The position numbers and the translations under genes were made by a program. DNA of 64,000 nt, from positions 992,001-1,056,000 of the forward strand of contig NZ_CP070304.1 in NCBI RefSeq assembly GCF_016917355.1. The letters run 5' to 3'. This DNA comes from Glaciimonas sp. PAMC28666. GTDB taxonomy: Bacteria > Pseudomonadota > Gammaproteobacteria > Burkholderiales > Burkholderiaceae_D. The notes beneath the pieces were generated by a model. It was not told where the DNA came from and did not search any database. It saw only the letters and a list, made by a program, of their open reading frames with translations. Shown in pieces: positions 48,339-57,205 of the stretch; positions within the stretch are counted from its first letter, which is position 1; every line of letters starts with the position of its first letter.

Positions 48339-49643
48339 TTATCGGTTCACAACGGCCTTAGGCATTGTCATCATAATCGCAGCAGCGATCACCAACGAGA
48401 GGGCAATAAGGTACAAGCCGATATCAGTACTATGCGTCGTATCCTTAATCCATCCAACCAGATAAGGACTGACAAAACCGGCAAGGTTTCCGACTGAATT
48501 AATCAGCGCAATCCCTGCCGCGGCTGCCGCTCCACCTAAAAACGCGGTTGGTACTGCCCAGAACTGACAAAGCGCTGCCAAAATGCCGACTGTCGCCACG
48601 GTCAGTGTCAAGACCGCCAGGATCGTATTTTGCGCGTAGAACGTACTGAACAACAGACCCACCGCACCGAGAATTGCAGGCAACGCAACGTGCCAGCGGC
48701 GTTCCTTCATACGGTCAGAGCTACGGCCAATGAATACCATCGCTATCGCGGCGGCACCGTATGGAATCATGGTCAACAAACCAACATCCAACGCATCAGT
48801 AACACCCGATGCCTTGATCAAGGTTGGCAACCAGAAACTGATCCCGTAAAGGCCCATCACGATACCGAAATAACCGGCGCACAGTATCCATACCCGTTTG
48901 GTCTTGAAAGCACCGAAAGCGCTATGGACTTCCAAATTACCGTGATCGCCAGCGATATTTTTTTCCAACAGCGATTTCTGTATCGGTGAAAGCCAATTAG
49001 CCGTACTAATCTTATCGTCTAAATAAAAGAACACTGCAATACCGGTTAACACGGACGGAATGGCTTCCAGCAAAAATAACCATTGCCAGCCCGGGAGCCC
49101 ACTAACATTATCAAACCGTTTTAAAATCCAGCCGGATAGCGGTCCACCGACAACGCCGGCAATCGGAATACCGGTCATGAAAAGTGCGGTTATTTTTGCG
49201 CGCCGTGCAGCCGGATACCAATAGGTCAAATACAAAATGATGCCAGGGAAAAATCCCGCTTCGGCAACGCCTAAAAGAAACCGCAGAAAATAAAACACAA
49301 CAGGCGTTTTGACGAAAACCATCGCCGCAGCGACGATGCCCCAGGTAATCATGATCCGGGCAATCCACTTACGTGCACCGAACTTATGAAGTGCAATATT
49401 ACTCGGCACCTCAAAGATAAAATAACCAATAAAAAATATCCCAGCCCCCAACCCATAGACGGTTTCGCTAAACTTTAAATCAGACAACATTTGTAGTTTA
49501 GCGAAACCGACATTGACACGGTCCAGATAGGCGAAGACGTAACATATGAAAAGGAAAGGAATGAGACGCCACGTCACCTTCGCGTAGGTTTCTTCCTCAA
49601 AGCTTTGCTCTTGTGCGGCATTACCGGTTGCTGTTTTCAACAT
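48339..49643 (-). CDS. MFS transporter, anion:cation symporter type
   Basis: 434 residues with 12 predicted helices. The N-terminal signature LIPFLFICYVFAYLDRVNVG and the following GIFFIGYFIFEVPSN, RFLLGVAEAGFFPGI and YWYPAARRAKITALFM are those of the ACS subfamily, which imports organic anions such as glucarate, phthalate or tartrate. The ATG 49643 is preferred because GGAG lies six bases upstream; the ATG at 49655 would overlap it. Divergent from a LysR gene, the usual layout of a regulated transporter. Confidence 0.9.
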   Translation of the reverse strand: MLKTATGNAAQEQSFEEETYAKVTWRLIPFLFICYVFAYLDRVNVGFAKLQMLSDLKFSETVYGLGAGIFFIGYFIFEVPSNIALHKFGARKWIARIMITWGIVAAAMVFVKTPVVFYFLRFLLGVAEAGFFPGIILYLTYWYPAARRAKITALFMTGIPIAGVVGGPLSGWILKRFDNVSGLPGWQWLFLLEAIPSVLTGIAVFFYLDDKISTANWLSPIQKSLLEKNIAGDHGNLEVHSAFGAFKTKRVWILCAGYFGIVMGLYGISFWLPTLIKASGVTDALDVGLLTMIPYGAAAIAMVFIGRSSDRMKERRWHVALPAILGAVGLLFSTFYAQNTILAVLTLTVATVGILAALCQFWAVPTAFLGGAAAAAGIALINSVGNLAGFVSPYLVGWIKDTTHSTDIGLYLIALSLVIAAAIMMTMPKAVVNR

Positions 49644-50085
49644 CGTACTCTCCATATAATTATTGTATGGCGTGACTCGTGGTTACACTCTGCCCAGCTG
49701 ACTGGATCGCCCATTTTATTTCGGCTGATGTCTCAGAACGTTTCACTTGACCGCTTCGTGATTATGCCGGTATTCGCTATCTTTAGATGGAGTTTATGCT
49801 TATTTTATTAAAAACCTTTTCCTCCGAAATAACTTTCCTTACCATAAGGCTTTTTTTAGATGAAAGCAGGCGGATACGCTGTGCTGTCTCATCACTATAG
49901 TTTATTCTCTGCAGTACTTCGAGAGTAGACCTACGGGACGCTCAGATCAGCAACGCCATCAAGGGCATGGTAAATTTACTCAGCAAGCGCAACAATAGTA
50001 GACAAAAAATAAACTTTCCTATTCGGGCAAACGGGCCGGGATCGTTTTCGGCTCGGTGCCACCATCTTACGAAAGAAATACTCCT
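49644..50085. promoter_or_regulatory. Divergent MFS/LysR control region
   Basis: A 442-base region between the MFS gene (minus) and the LysR gene (plus). LysR regulators usually bind such regions and control the divergent gene. I saw no unambiguous T-N11-A operator, but the arrangement supports one here. No small gene is supported. Confidence 0.45.
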
Positions 50086-50991
50086 ATGTTGTTTGATCTG
50101 ACCGATTTGCGCTTATTCATCTACATCGCAGAGCTGAAAAGTCTCACCCGTAGCGCCGAGCGAATTCATATGTCTCTGGCTGCCGCCAGCAGTCGCGTCA
50201 AAGAACTAGAAGCCCGCTTTGGCATGCGTCTGATTTATCGAGAGAACAAGGGGATTTGCCTGTCGCCTGCAGGAGAAACTTTTTTGCATCACGCCCAGCA
50301 ATTTATGCAGCAGGTAGAACGGCTGACCAGTGATTTGCAGCAATACAACAATGGGATTAAAGGACATATACGGATTTTTGCGAACACCACTGCGGTGACA
50401 GAGTTTATGCCGGAAGTGCTGGGGGCTTTTCTGGCCAAATACCCACATGTCAACATCTCGCTGGAAGAGCGACTCAATCAGGGCATTTTGCGGGGGATAT
50501 TGGAAGGCACCGCCGACATCGGGATAGTTGCCGGACCGATTCACAATCAAGGCCTGGAAATTATTAATTTTTCGACCGATCGTCTGGTGCTGGTGACGGC
50601 AGTGAATCATCCACTTGCCGCAACCGAACACATCACTTTTGCGGAAACGATCCCTTACGAACAAATTGGTTTGTATGAAGGTAGCTCGCTGCAACACTTT
50701 CTGAATCAAATCGTCTCCGAAAGCGGAAAAGCCCTGCGTTTGCGGATTCAGGTACGCAGCTTCGAAGCCATGTGTCGGATGGTCGAAACCAACGTCGGTA
50801 TCGCCGTCATGCCGCAATCTGCCGCGCTGCGTCATAGCCATACCATGCAACTGTCTATCGTTGAATTAGATGAACCGTGGGCCGTTCGGGAGAGAAGTAT
50901 TGTGGTGCAGAAGCTGGATATTCTTCCGCTTTACGCGCGCGAACTGGTTGATTTTATCCAGGCATCCACCTTGTCGAGAAATGTATCTTAA
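50086..50991 (+). CDS. LysR-family transcriptional regulator
   Basis: 301 residues from ATG 50086. The N-terminal winged helix (LFDLTDLRLFIYIAELKSLT, RSAERIHMSLAAASSRVKEL, FGMRLIYRENKGICLSPAGE) is followed by a periplasmic-binding-like effector domain (about 90-295). Candidate targets are the divergent MFS gene or the large dicarboxylate operon to the right, whose likely relative in Pseudomonas is controlled by a LysR regulator. Convergent with the methyltransferase gene, 21 bases apart. Confidence 0.93.
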   Translation: MLFDLTDLRLFIYIAELKSLTRSAERIHMSLAAASSRVKELEARFGMRLIYRENKGICLSPAGETFLHHAQQFMQQVERLTSDLQQYNNGIKGHIRIFANTTAVTEFMPEVLGAFLAKYPHVNISLEERLNQGILRGILEGTADIGIVAGPIHNQGLEIINFSTDRLVLVTAVNHPLAATEHITFAETIPYEQIGLYEGSSLQHFLNQIVSESGKALRLRIQVRSFEAMCRMVETNVGIAVMPQSAALRHSHTMQLSIVELDEPWAVRERSIVVQKLDILPLYARELVDFIQASTLSRNVS

Positions 50992-51012
50992 GAACAATCT
51001 ATCGCAAAATTA

Positions 51013-51720
51013 TTATGCTGGCTTTCGAAGCAGATCCACACGATGGGGAGCATAAAATCTGGCACCCTCCCCGGTCATATAATGTGAAAATTTTTCGCGC
51101 ACCGCGGCAAGTACATCGGGTGACAGTTGATGATCCGTGTGAGTGGCGTTAATGACGTTTTTTTCAAACTGAGGAAAGTCTCGAAATCGTACCAAGCTCT
51201 TGAAAAAGAATTGCTCGACCATCTGGAATCCACCCGATTGAATCGCCTCCCTGGTCGCCGAAAAAGCCGCTTCGCGAACCATCTTCTCATCGTGAAACAA
51301 CCGCATTATCTCGTTATAGTCGCCCGCAAAAATCGGTTCAGATATATAGACGAGACCACCGGGCACTAATACGCGATAAATTTCGGCGAATGCCTGAGTC
51401 AATTTTTCGAGTGGCACATGATGCAAGGACTTGAACAAAAAAACGATGTCAAAACTGGCGTCATCGGCAGGGATCTGCTCTGCGCCGCCAAGTGCGAACC
51501 GCACGTAGGGCAAATCCGTCAGCGCGGTGTTCTTGCCGTGTTGACGAACGTCTACCTCTAACGCCAGGACAGATGCAACCTGGCCGGCTGAGGCAATAAT
51601 GCGTGTTTTAGCTGCGTTCCCACACCCCAGTTCCAGCACACGCGCCCGCGCAAGAGGTAACGCCTCGAATATCTCGCGTTCGTCACAGATCCGCGTGATA
51701 GCAGAACTGGTGATCTCCAT
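51013..51720 (-). CDS. Class I SAM-dependent methyltransferase
   Basis: 235 residues. Motif I VLELGCGNAAKTRII, an acidic residue in LALEVDVRQ, motif DIVFLFKSLHHVP and YRVLVPGGLVYISEP mark a Methyltransf_11-type enzyme. The substrate is unknown. GAGGAG precedes the ATG. It lies immediately downstream of the TRAP operon end (91 bases) on the same strand and could be the last cotranscribed gene, though it has no role in the proposed pathway. Confidence 0.87.
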   Translation of the reverse strand: MEITSSAITRICDEREIFEALPLARARVLELGCGNAAKTRIIASAGQVASVLALEVDVRQHGKNTALTDLPYVRFALGGAEQIPADDASFDIVFLFKSLHHVPLEKLTQAFAEIYRVLVPGGLVYISEPIFAGDYNEIMRLFHDEKMVREAAFSATREAIQSGGFQMVEQFFFKSLVRFRDFPQFEKNVINATHTDHQLSPDVLAAVREKFSHYMTGEGARFYAPHRVDLLRKPA

Positions 51721-51811
51721 AACTGCTCCTCATTTTTCCAAAATTAAACCCTGCCTGGGCCAGGCCCGGAACACCGTACCGCGAAGCCGAATTTCCGGAC
51801 CATGGCGCCGA

Positions 51812-53092
51812 CTATCTATAAATCAGGTTAGGAAGCCATAACGTTATCTGAGGCAAATAAGTAATCAGCACCAGAAATACTAACATCGTCAGCAGCCAGG
51901 GCAGAACCGCCTTCGTCAACTCAGTAATCCCCATTTTGGTAATACTAGAAGCCACATATAAGTTTAAGCCCACCGGAGGATGGCACATACCGATCTCCAT
52001 ATTAACGATCATCATGATGCCGAAATGGATCGGATTAATCCCAAGCTTCATCGCGACCGGCACTAAAATCGGTGCCATGATCAAAATAATTGAAGACGGC
52101 TCCATGACATTTCCTGCCAGCAACAGCAACAAATTGACGACCACCAGAAACCCGACCGTACCAAGCCCCATATGTAAAATGGCTTCCGTTAAAGCTTGTG
52201 GCACATTCTCGGAGGTCATCAAGAATGAAAACAGCGTGGCATTGGTAATGATGTATAACAGCATCGCAGACATGGCGGCCGAATCCAGCAAGACCTTGGG
52301 GACGCCTTTCATGGTCATGTCTTTATAGACAAAAATCGATACCAGGAAAGCATACACCGCGCTCATTGCCGCCGCTTCAGTGGCCGTAAATATACCGCTG
52401 AAAATACCACCGATGACGATCACCACCAAAAACAAACCCCACGAGCAATCCCGGAAAGCATCCCAACGTTCACGCCAGGAAGCTTTTGGTAAGCGTGGAT
52501 AGTTGTTCTTCCGCGCGATATTCCACGTGGTCAGGCACAGCATCGCGGTGAGGATCAGTCCCGGCACCAAACCGGCAATAAATAACTCACCAATCGAGGT
52601 GTTGGTCGACACGGCATAAATCACCTTAATCACCGAAGGCAACATCAAAATACCCAGTGCGCCCGAAGTAGCGATCACACCAGCGCCGAACTTTTTAGGG
52701 AACCCCTGTTTAACCATTTCCGGCAAAACTACCGATCCAATTGCCGCGACGGTGGCGACACTCGATCCGCATACTGATGCGAACAGTGCACAGCCGAGAA
52801 CCCCAGCAAGGCCAATTCCACCATGCCAATGACCGACTAGTGTCGTCGCAAATCGAATCATGCGCTTGGCCACTCCGCCATGGGTCAGGAAAGTACCGGC
52901 TAATAAAAAGAACGGAATTGCCATGATCTCGAAATTCTCGATACCAGTGAATAATTTTAGCGCCACCGATTCAATCGGGACGGTGGTCATCGTAAACAGG
53001 AAAGTCAACACCGTTAAGCCAAGCGAAATCGAGATCGGCATACCGGTCAGCATTAACGCAAACAACAGAACAAAAATAATTAATGCGTTCAT
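51812..53092 (-). CDS. TRAP transporter large permease (DctM)
   Basis: 426 residues, about 12 helices. Typical DctM segments are AIPFFLLAGTFLTHGGVAKR, ASVCGSSVATVAAIGSVVLP and GMCHPPVGLNLYVASSI. It is the Na+-driven channel subunit of a TRAP transporter. Its ATG overlaps the stop of the small subunit gene by four bases. The partner binding protein is encoded at 53818. Predicted substrate from context: itaconate or a related dicarboxylate. Confidence 0.95.
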   Translation of the reverse strand: MNALIIFVLLFALMLTGMPISISLGLTVLTFLFTMTTVPIESVALKLFTGIENFEIMAIPFFLLAGTFLTHGGVAKRMIRFATTLVGHWHGGIGLAGVLGCALFASVCGSSVATVAAIGSVVLPEMVKQGFPKKFGAGVIATSGALGILMLPSVIKVIYAVSTNTSIGELFIAGLVPGLILTAMLCLTTWNIARKNNYPRLPKASWRERWDAFRDCSWGLFLVVIVIGGIFSGIFTATEAAAMSAVYAFLVSIFVYKDMTMKGVPKVLLDSAAMSAMLLYIITNATLFSFLMTSENVPQALTEAILHMGLGTVGFLVVVNLLLLLAGNVMEPSSIILIMAPILVPVAMKLGINPIHFGIMMIVNMEIGMCHPPVGLNLYVASSITKMGITELTKAVLPWLLTMLVFLVLITYLPQITLWLPNLIYR

Positions 53093-53661
53093 GCCTTGCC
53101 TCCAACGTGATCTATATCGGCAGCATCTTCAATACCTTCAACATGTGCGTGGTCGTGTTTTGGCAATTCACCGTATTTCAAAAATTGCCACGTCACTTGC
53201 AGAAATCGGAACGACATCAGGTAGGAACCAAGCGGCACCGCCATGTATACCATCCACATCGGAATTTCCAGGTCTGCAGAAACCGAATCGGTATGCGCGA
53301 TTCCCCACACAAATTTGGCTCCCAGAGTCCCGACAATTCCGGTAAATAAAGCACCTGCCAGCAAGCCGAAAGTGATGAATTTATTGCGCCAGGGAGTATT
53401 TAATTTATTAATCAATACATCGACACCCACATGAATACCCACGCGGACACCGTAGGCCGCGCCGAATTTCGCCATCCACACAAACATATAGATACACAAC
53501 TCCTGCGCCCAACTGGTATTGATTTTTATTAACTCATCCTGAAGCCACGGAATCGGCAAGCCCGATGCATAGCGATGCACCACAGCGAGAAAAATAAGAA
53601 TGGTCGCCATCGCCATCAAGGACGCAATCAGCCACTCTTCCAGGCGATCGAGGAATTTCAT
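53089..53661 (-). CDS. TRAP transporter small permease (DctQ)
   Basis: 190 residues with four hydrophobic segments (IASLMAMATILIFLAVVHRY, WAQELCIYMFVWMAKFGAAY, a third near 95-115 and VYMAVPLGSYLMSFRFLQ). The WAQELCxYxFVWMxxxGAAxG pattern is the DctQ signature. It forms a complex with DctM, whose start it overlaps. The C-terminal tail is polar and acidic (KHDHAHVEGIEDAADIDHV). Confidence 0.93.
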   Translation of the reverse strand: MKFLDRLEEWLIASLMAMATILIFLAVVHRYASGLPIPWLQDELIKINTSWAQELCIYMFVWMAKFGAAYGVRVGIHVGVDVLINKLNTPWRNKFITFGLLAGALFTGIVGTLGAKFVWGIAHTDSVSADLEIPMWMVYMAVPLGSYLMSFRFLQVTWQFLKYGELPKHDHAHVEGIEDAADIDHVGGKA

Positions 53662-53735
53662 GGAATCTCCAAATACATCAAAGGGAAACAGACGTTATGC
53701 ACGTCTTTTAGAATAATTTACACGCTGATAAAATA

Positions 53736-53766
53736 AGCCACCCCGAGAATGTTTTTCGGAGCGGCT
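53736..53766 (-). terminator. Hairpin between dctP and dctQ
   Basis: AGCCACCCCGA and TCGGAGCGGCT can pair (9 of 11) around a 9-base loop, followed on the minus strand by TATTTTAT. It lies in the 156-base gap after the binding-protein gene and may lower downstream expression or protect the 3' end, as is common after binding-protein genes. Weak evidence. Confidence 0.4.
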
Positions 53767-53817
53767 ATTGCCATGCGTCGTCAGTATCGAGACTGGACGT
53801 GACTTTTTTTTAGTTGG

Positions 53818-54834
53818 TTATTTAAAGCCCATGGCGGCAGATTCCTTGTTCACCGAAGCGATCAGCTCTTTTCCAATGCGACCTTCCATCTGCTTCTGGA
53901 CCGGGAACAGGGCTTTGCGCCATTCGGCCTTTTCTGCGTCAGTCAATTTGTAAATAGCGGTCTTACCGGCTTTGCGAATCGCTTCCAGCGCCTTATCATT
54001 TTCTTCTTGTGCAATCGTGTTGGCGTACTTGGTTGCCTCTTTCATGGCAGTTTCCAGCTGAGCCCGAATATCGGCAGGCAAGCCATCCCAGAATTTCTTG
54101 TTAACCACGACCGCATAGCCAATATATCCATGGTCGGATACGGTCAGATATTTTTGGACTTCATACATTTTCTGTGTGTAGACATTTGACGGTGTATTCT
54201 CACCGCCGTCCACTACGCCGGTCTGGAGTGCCTGGTAGACCTCAGAAAATGGGAGCACTTGCGGGTTGGCGCCCAACGCACGCATTTGTGCGTCCAAAAC
54301 CTTGGATGACTGAATACGTATTTTTAAGCCTTTAAAATCCGCTGGTGTTTTGAGCGGCTTATTCGCCGTCATGACCTTGAAACCATTGTCCCAATAGGCC
54401 AGTCCCGTGATCCCTTTGGGTTCCAGTTTCTTAAACAGGTCTTTACCAATCGGACCGTCGGTCACGCGCGTCAGGACGGCGCTACTTGGAAAGATGTACG
54501 GGAGATCGAACACTTCGAATTCCTTGACGCCAAGCGGGCCAAATTTAGATAGCGATGGCGCTAACATCTGGACAGCGCCCAATTGCAGCGCCTCTAGTTC
54601 TTCTTTATCTTTATACAGCTGGCTGTTCGGATAAATCTCAACTTTTACGCGGCCATTGGTGGCTTTTTCTGCCAACTCTTTGAAACGTTGGGCGCCTTTT
54701 CCTTTTGGCGTGTCCTGCGCAACAACATGGCTGAATTTGATAATGATTGGCGCTTGTGCGGAACTTTGGGCCAACGCGGTGGTGCAAAAACTCGCAGCAG
54801 CGGCGAGTGCCAAAAATAACGTTTTAGTTTTCAT
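53818..54834 (-). CDS. TRAP transporter substrate-binding protein (DctP)
   Basis: 338 residues. Sec signal peptide (about 1-22, ending TTALAQ), then the DctP fold: IIKFSHVVAQDTPKGKGAQR, VEIYPNSQLYKDKEELEALQ, LKIRIQSSKVLDAQMRALGA with the substrate-carboxylate-binding Arg, and VYQALQTGVVDGGENTPSN. Such proteins bind C4-type dicarboxylates in the periplasm. It is the sixth gene of the operon, 131 bases after the CitE-like gene. Confidence 0.95.
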   Translation of the reverse strand: MKTKTLFLALAAAASFCTTALAQSSAQAPIIIKFSHVVAQDTPKGKGAQRFKELAEKATNGRVKVEIYPNSQLYKDKEELEALQLGAVQMLAPSLSKFGPLGVKEFEVFDLPYIFPSSAVLTRVTDGPIGKDLFKKLEPKGITGLAYWDNGFKVMTANKPLKTPADFKGLKIRIQSSKVLDAQMRALGANPQVLPFSEVYQALQTGVVDGGENTPSNVYTQKMYEVQKYLTVSDHGYIGYAVVVNKKFWDGLPADIRAQLETAMKEATKYANTIAQEENDKALEAIRKAGKTAIYKLTDAEKAEWRKALFPVQKQMEGRIGKELIASVNKESAAMGFK

Positions 54835-54965
54835 GAATGTCTCCGGATTAACGAAAAAATAGGCTATTCAAAGACAGCCTTTAATATTTTTAACAAAAAG
54901 TCGCCATTTAAATTTCCATCAAAAACGGCGACCAGGATAGCAACCAGCTAAAAAATAGGTAAGAA

Positions 54966-55769
54966 TTATTGGTCCAACGCATTCAAAATTTTCTCTGCTT
55001 TCAGAATGACCGGTCGATCGATCATCTTTCCATCGAGCGCTACGGCCGCGCCATCGGCCAGAGCTGCAGCTTCCAGCACCCGTCTGGCCCAGGCAATATC
55101 TTCCCGACCGGGCGAAAATCCGGCATGCACTGAGGCAATTTGCTTCGGATGAATACAAAGTTTGGCGCCAAAACCCAAACGACGTGCCCGTACCGTATCC
55201 GTCTGTACGCTTTCGGGCTCGTCGATTGCAGTACTGACGCCATCGACCGGGGCGGCAATTCCAGCGATACGTGAGGCTAGCACCAGTTGCGAACGGAAAT
55301 AAAGCAATTCTTCGTTGTCCCCGTCGATGCCCAAATCAAGCTGAAAATCAATTGAACCAAATAACAATCGATGAACTCCTGGCGCTTGGGCGATTGCATG
55401 CACGTTCCAGAATGCCTGTGCACTTTCGATCAGCGGCAAGATAATCGCGGCACCGGCAGCGGCAACTAACGCAATATCTTCGACACGTTCGGCCTTTGGC
55501 AACACGATGCCTGCTACGCCCGGTAACCTGCAAAGTGCCAAATCGTCCCTAAACCATTCAGACTCAGCGCTATTAATCCGAATGAAAACCGATTTTTTTG
55601 CTGTTAGCCATGCAATGATCGCGGCCCTTGCTGCCGCCTTCTCCGCAAATGGAACGGCATCTTCTAAATCGATGATGACGACGTCGGCACCCGCCCTACA
55701 AGCTTTATCAAAACGATCGGGGCGATTACCGGGAACAAAAAGATAGGATCGAGGAATAGAAAGAGCCAT
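54966..55769 (-). CDS. ccl: CitE-like CoA-ester lyase, probable citramalyl-CoA lyase
   Basis: 267 residues of the HpcH/HpaI (CitE) family. RSYLFVPGNRPDRFDKAC, the metal site region VVIIDLEDAVPFAEK, GIVLPKAERVEDI and LPLIESAQAFWN with its Glu are intact; CIHPKQI closes the barrel. In itaconate degradation this enzyme splits (S)-citramalyl-CoA into acetyl-CoA and pyruvate. The identification rests on operon context (CoA-transferase, hydratase, TRAP genes); a malyl-CoA-type lyase is the alternative. It starts three bases after the PrpD-family gene. Confidence 0.82.
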   Translation of the reverse strand: MALSIPRSYLFVPGNRPDRFDKACRAGADVVIIDLEDAVPFAEKAAARAAIIAWLTAKKSVFIRINSAESEWFRDDLALCRLPGVAGIVLPKAERVEDIALVAAAGAAIILPLIESAQAFWNVHAIAQAPGVHRLLFGSIDFQLDLGIDGDNEELLYFRSQLVLASRIAGIAAPVDGVSTAIDEPESVQTDTVRARRLGFGAKLCIHPKQIASVHAGFSPGREDIAWARRVLEAAALADGAAVALDGKMIDRPVILKAEKILNALDQ

Positions 55770-55772
55770 ATT

Positions 55773-57140
55773 TTATGCTGAAGGAGGCATTAAAAAGCGT
55801 TCAATTTTATGGATATCGGCCATGTGCCACATTTTCTCAAAAATTGTCTGCATCTCCGATGGCGTAGCCGCGTTACCGAAGGCCGCCAGTCGCAGCGCCT
55901 TCTGCTCAAGCTCGGGACGGCTCAGAGTGTTGCCCGGATCACCTTTCGGCTCATCCACGCGTCCCGACAGCGTGCGCCCGTCCGCGGTCTCGACGGTCAC
56001 TTTGCCAATCCAGCGCACCGGATAGGCGCTATCGACCTCAGTGTCCAGCGCCATTTGCACCTTGTTGCTGAACGCCACTACGCGGGCGTCATTGAAATAT
56101 CCGTCGAATTCACTTAAGCCTGCGACCCGAAACTGTGCAATCAATCCCAACACGATTCCCATTGAGAATTTAGCCTGATGTACCGTTTGCGGATTAACTA
56201 CCGGACCTAACACATCAATTGCGCCCTGATGAACATGCGCGGTAACGCGGACAATCTGTTCCGGATCGAGATTATGCTCCGTTATCACCTGGAGCAACGC
56301 ATCTGCGGCCGGATGGGTATGGCGACAAGAAGAATGAAACTTGAACGACGTTTCTATTAAGGCCCAACGCTCGCCCAACCGGTCGACCAGTTTGCTCGGA
56401 TCAGCATCCGACGACATCCCGGCAGCCATCCCTTGCGGACCTTCCAAAATGCGCTGCGCGCCGGTAAAACCTTGTTGCGCAAGATAGGCTGACATCAACC
56501 CATCCGCTGCCGCCTTTGCGGTGTGCAACTGTTTCGAATCGGCCGCATCGCGCAAAAATTCCCACAATCCCGCGGCTTGCGTGCCGGCCGAACCAAAAGC
56601 ATGCAACATTTGTTCGGGCGTCAATTTCAACAGCCTGCCGACTGCAGCGGCGGCAGCTACCGTACCCGCCGTGCCAGTTGTATGAAATACTTTGTAATGC
56701 GAACGCCCCAGAAACTCGCCAACCCGAATTCCTACTTCATAACCAACGACTACTGCGGTCAAAAGATCGCGTCCGGAGCAACCGATAGATTGCGCTACTG
56801 CCAGCACTGCCGGAAAAACCACAGCAGCGGGATGAAATACCGAACCGTTATGCACGTCGTCCTGTTCGGCGAAATGCGATGAGGCTGCATTCACCATTGC
56901 TGCGAACAGGGGCGTCGTCTGCCGCCGCGAAATCAGCACTTCAGAAGCGCCGGTCACTGGCCCCATTTGTTGTGCAAACCAGTCTATCGTTTCGACCGCG
57001 CGTGCGCCCTTACCGGCAAGCGCAGACCCGAACCAGTCGACAAATAAATCTGCAGCGCGCATCAGCACCGGCTCAGGAATGCTCTCGAAACGTAAATTCG
57101 CGGCGAAACTGGCGAGCGCCTTACTCGGATGATCGTTCAT
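55773..57140 (-). CDS. MmgE/PrpD family protein
   Basis: 455 residues from ATG 57140 (MNDHPSKALASFAANL); an in-frame TTG ten codons upstream is less likely. Family segments are DWFGSALAGKGARAVET, SHFAEQDDVHNGSVFHPAAV, HTTGTAGTVAAAAAVGRLLK, FKFHSSCRHTHPAADALLQV and KFSMGIVLGL. The family includes 2-methylcitrate dehydratase and cis-aconitate decarboxylase. In this cluster it lies between the CoA-transferase and lyase genes, as its likely counterpart PA0881 is part of the Pseudomonas itaconate locus. Its reaction there is unclear to me; an isomerase or dehydratase on an itaconate derivative is possible. Confidence 0.88.
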   Translation of the reverse strand: MNDHPSKALASFAANLRFESIPEPVLMRAADLFVDWFGSALAGKGARAVETIDWFAQQMGPVTGASEVLISRRQTTPLFAAMVNAASSHFAEQDDVHNGSVFHPAAVVFPAVLAVAQSIGCSGRDLLTAVVVGYEVGIRVGEFLGRSHYKVFHTTGTAGTVAAAAAVGRLLKLTPEQMLHAFGSAGTQAAGLWEFLRDAADSKQLHTAKAAADGLMSAYLAQQGFTGAQRILEGPQGMAAGMSSDADPSKLVDRLGERWALIETSFKFHSSCRHTHPAADALLQVITEHNLDPEQIVRVTAHVHQGAIDVLGPVVNPQTVHQAKFSMGIVLGLIAQFRVAGLSEFDGYFNDARVVAFSNKVQMALDTEVDSAYPVRWIGKVTVETADGRTLSGRVDEPKGDPGNTLSRPELEQKALRLAAFGNAATPSEMQTIFEKMWHMADIHKIERFLMPPSA

Positions 57141-57205
57141 GAAATGGTGCTTTCTAAGATGGAGGATCAAATGGATTGATCGAATGGCTTAATCAAATAG
57201 CGCAA

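Noticed and set aside
50206-50850. 214-codon ORF antisense to the LysR gene
   Set aside because: The LysR reading frame has full family motifs; the antisense product has none.
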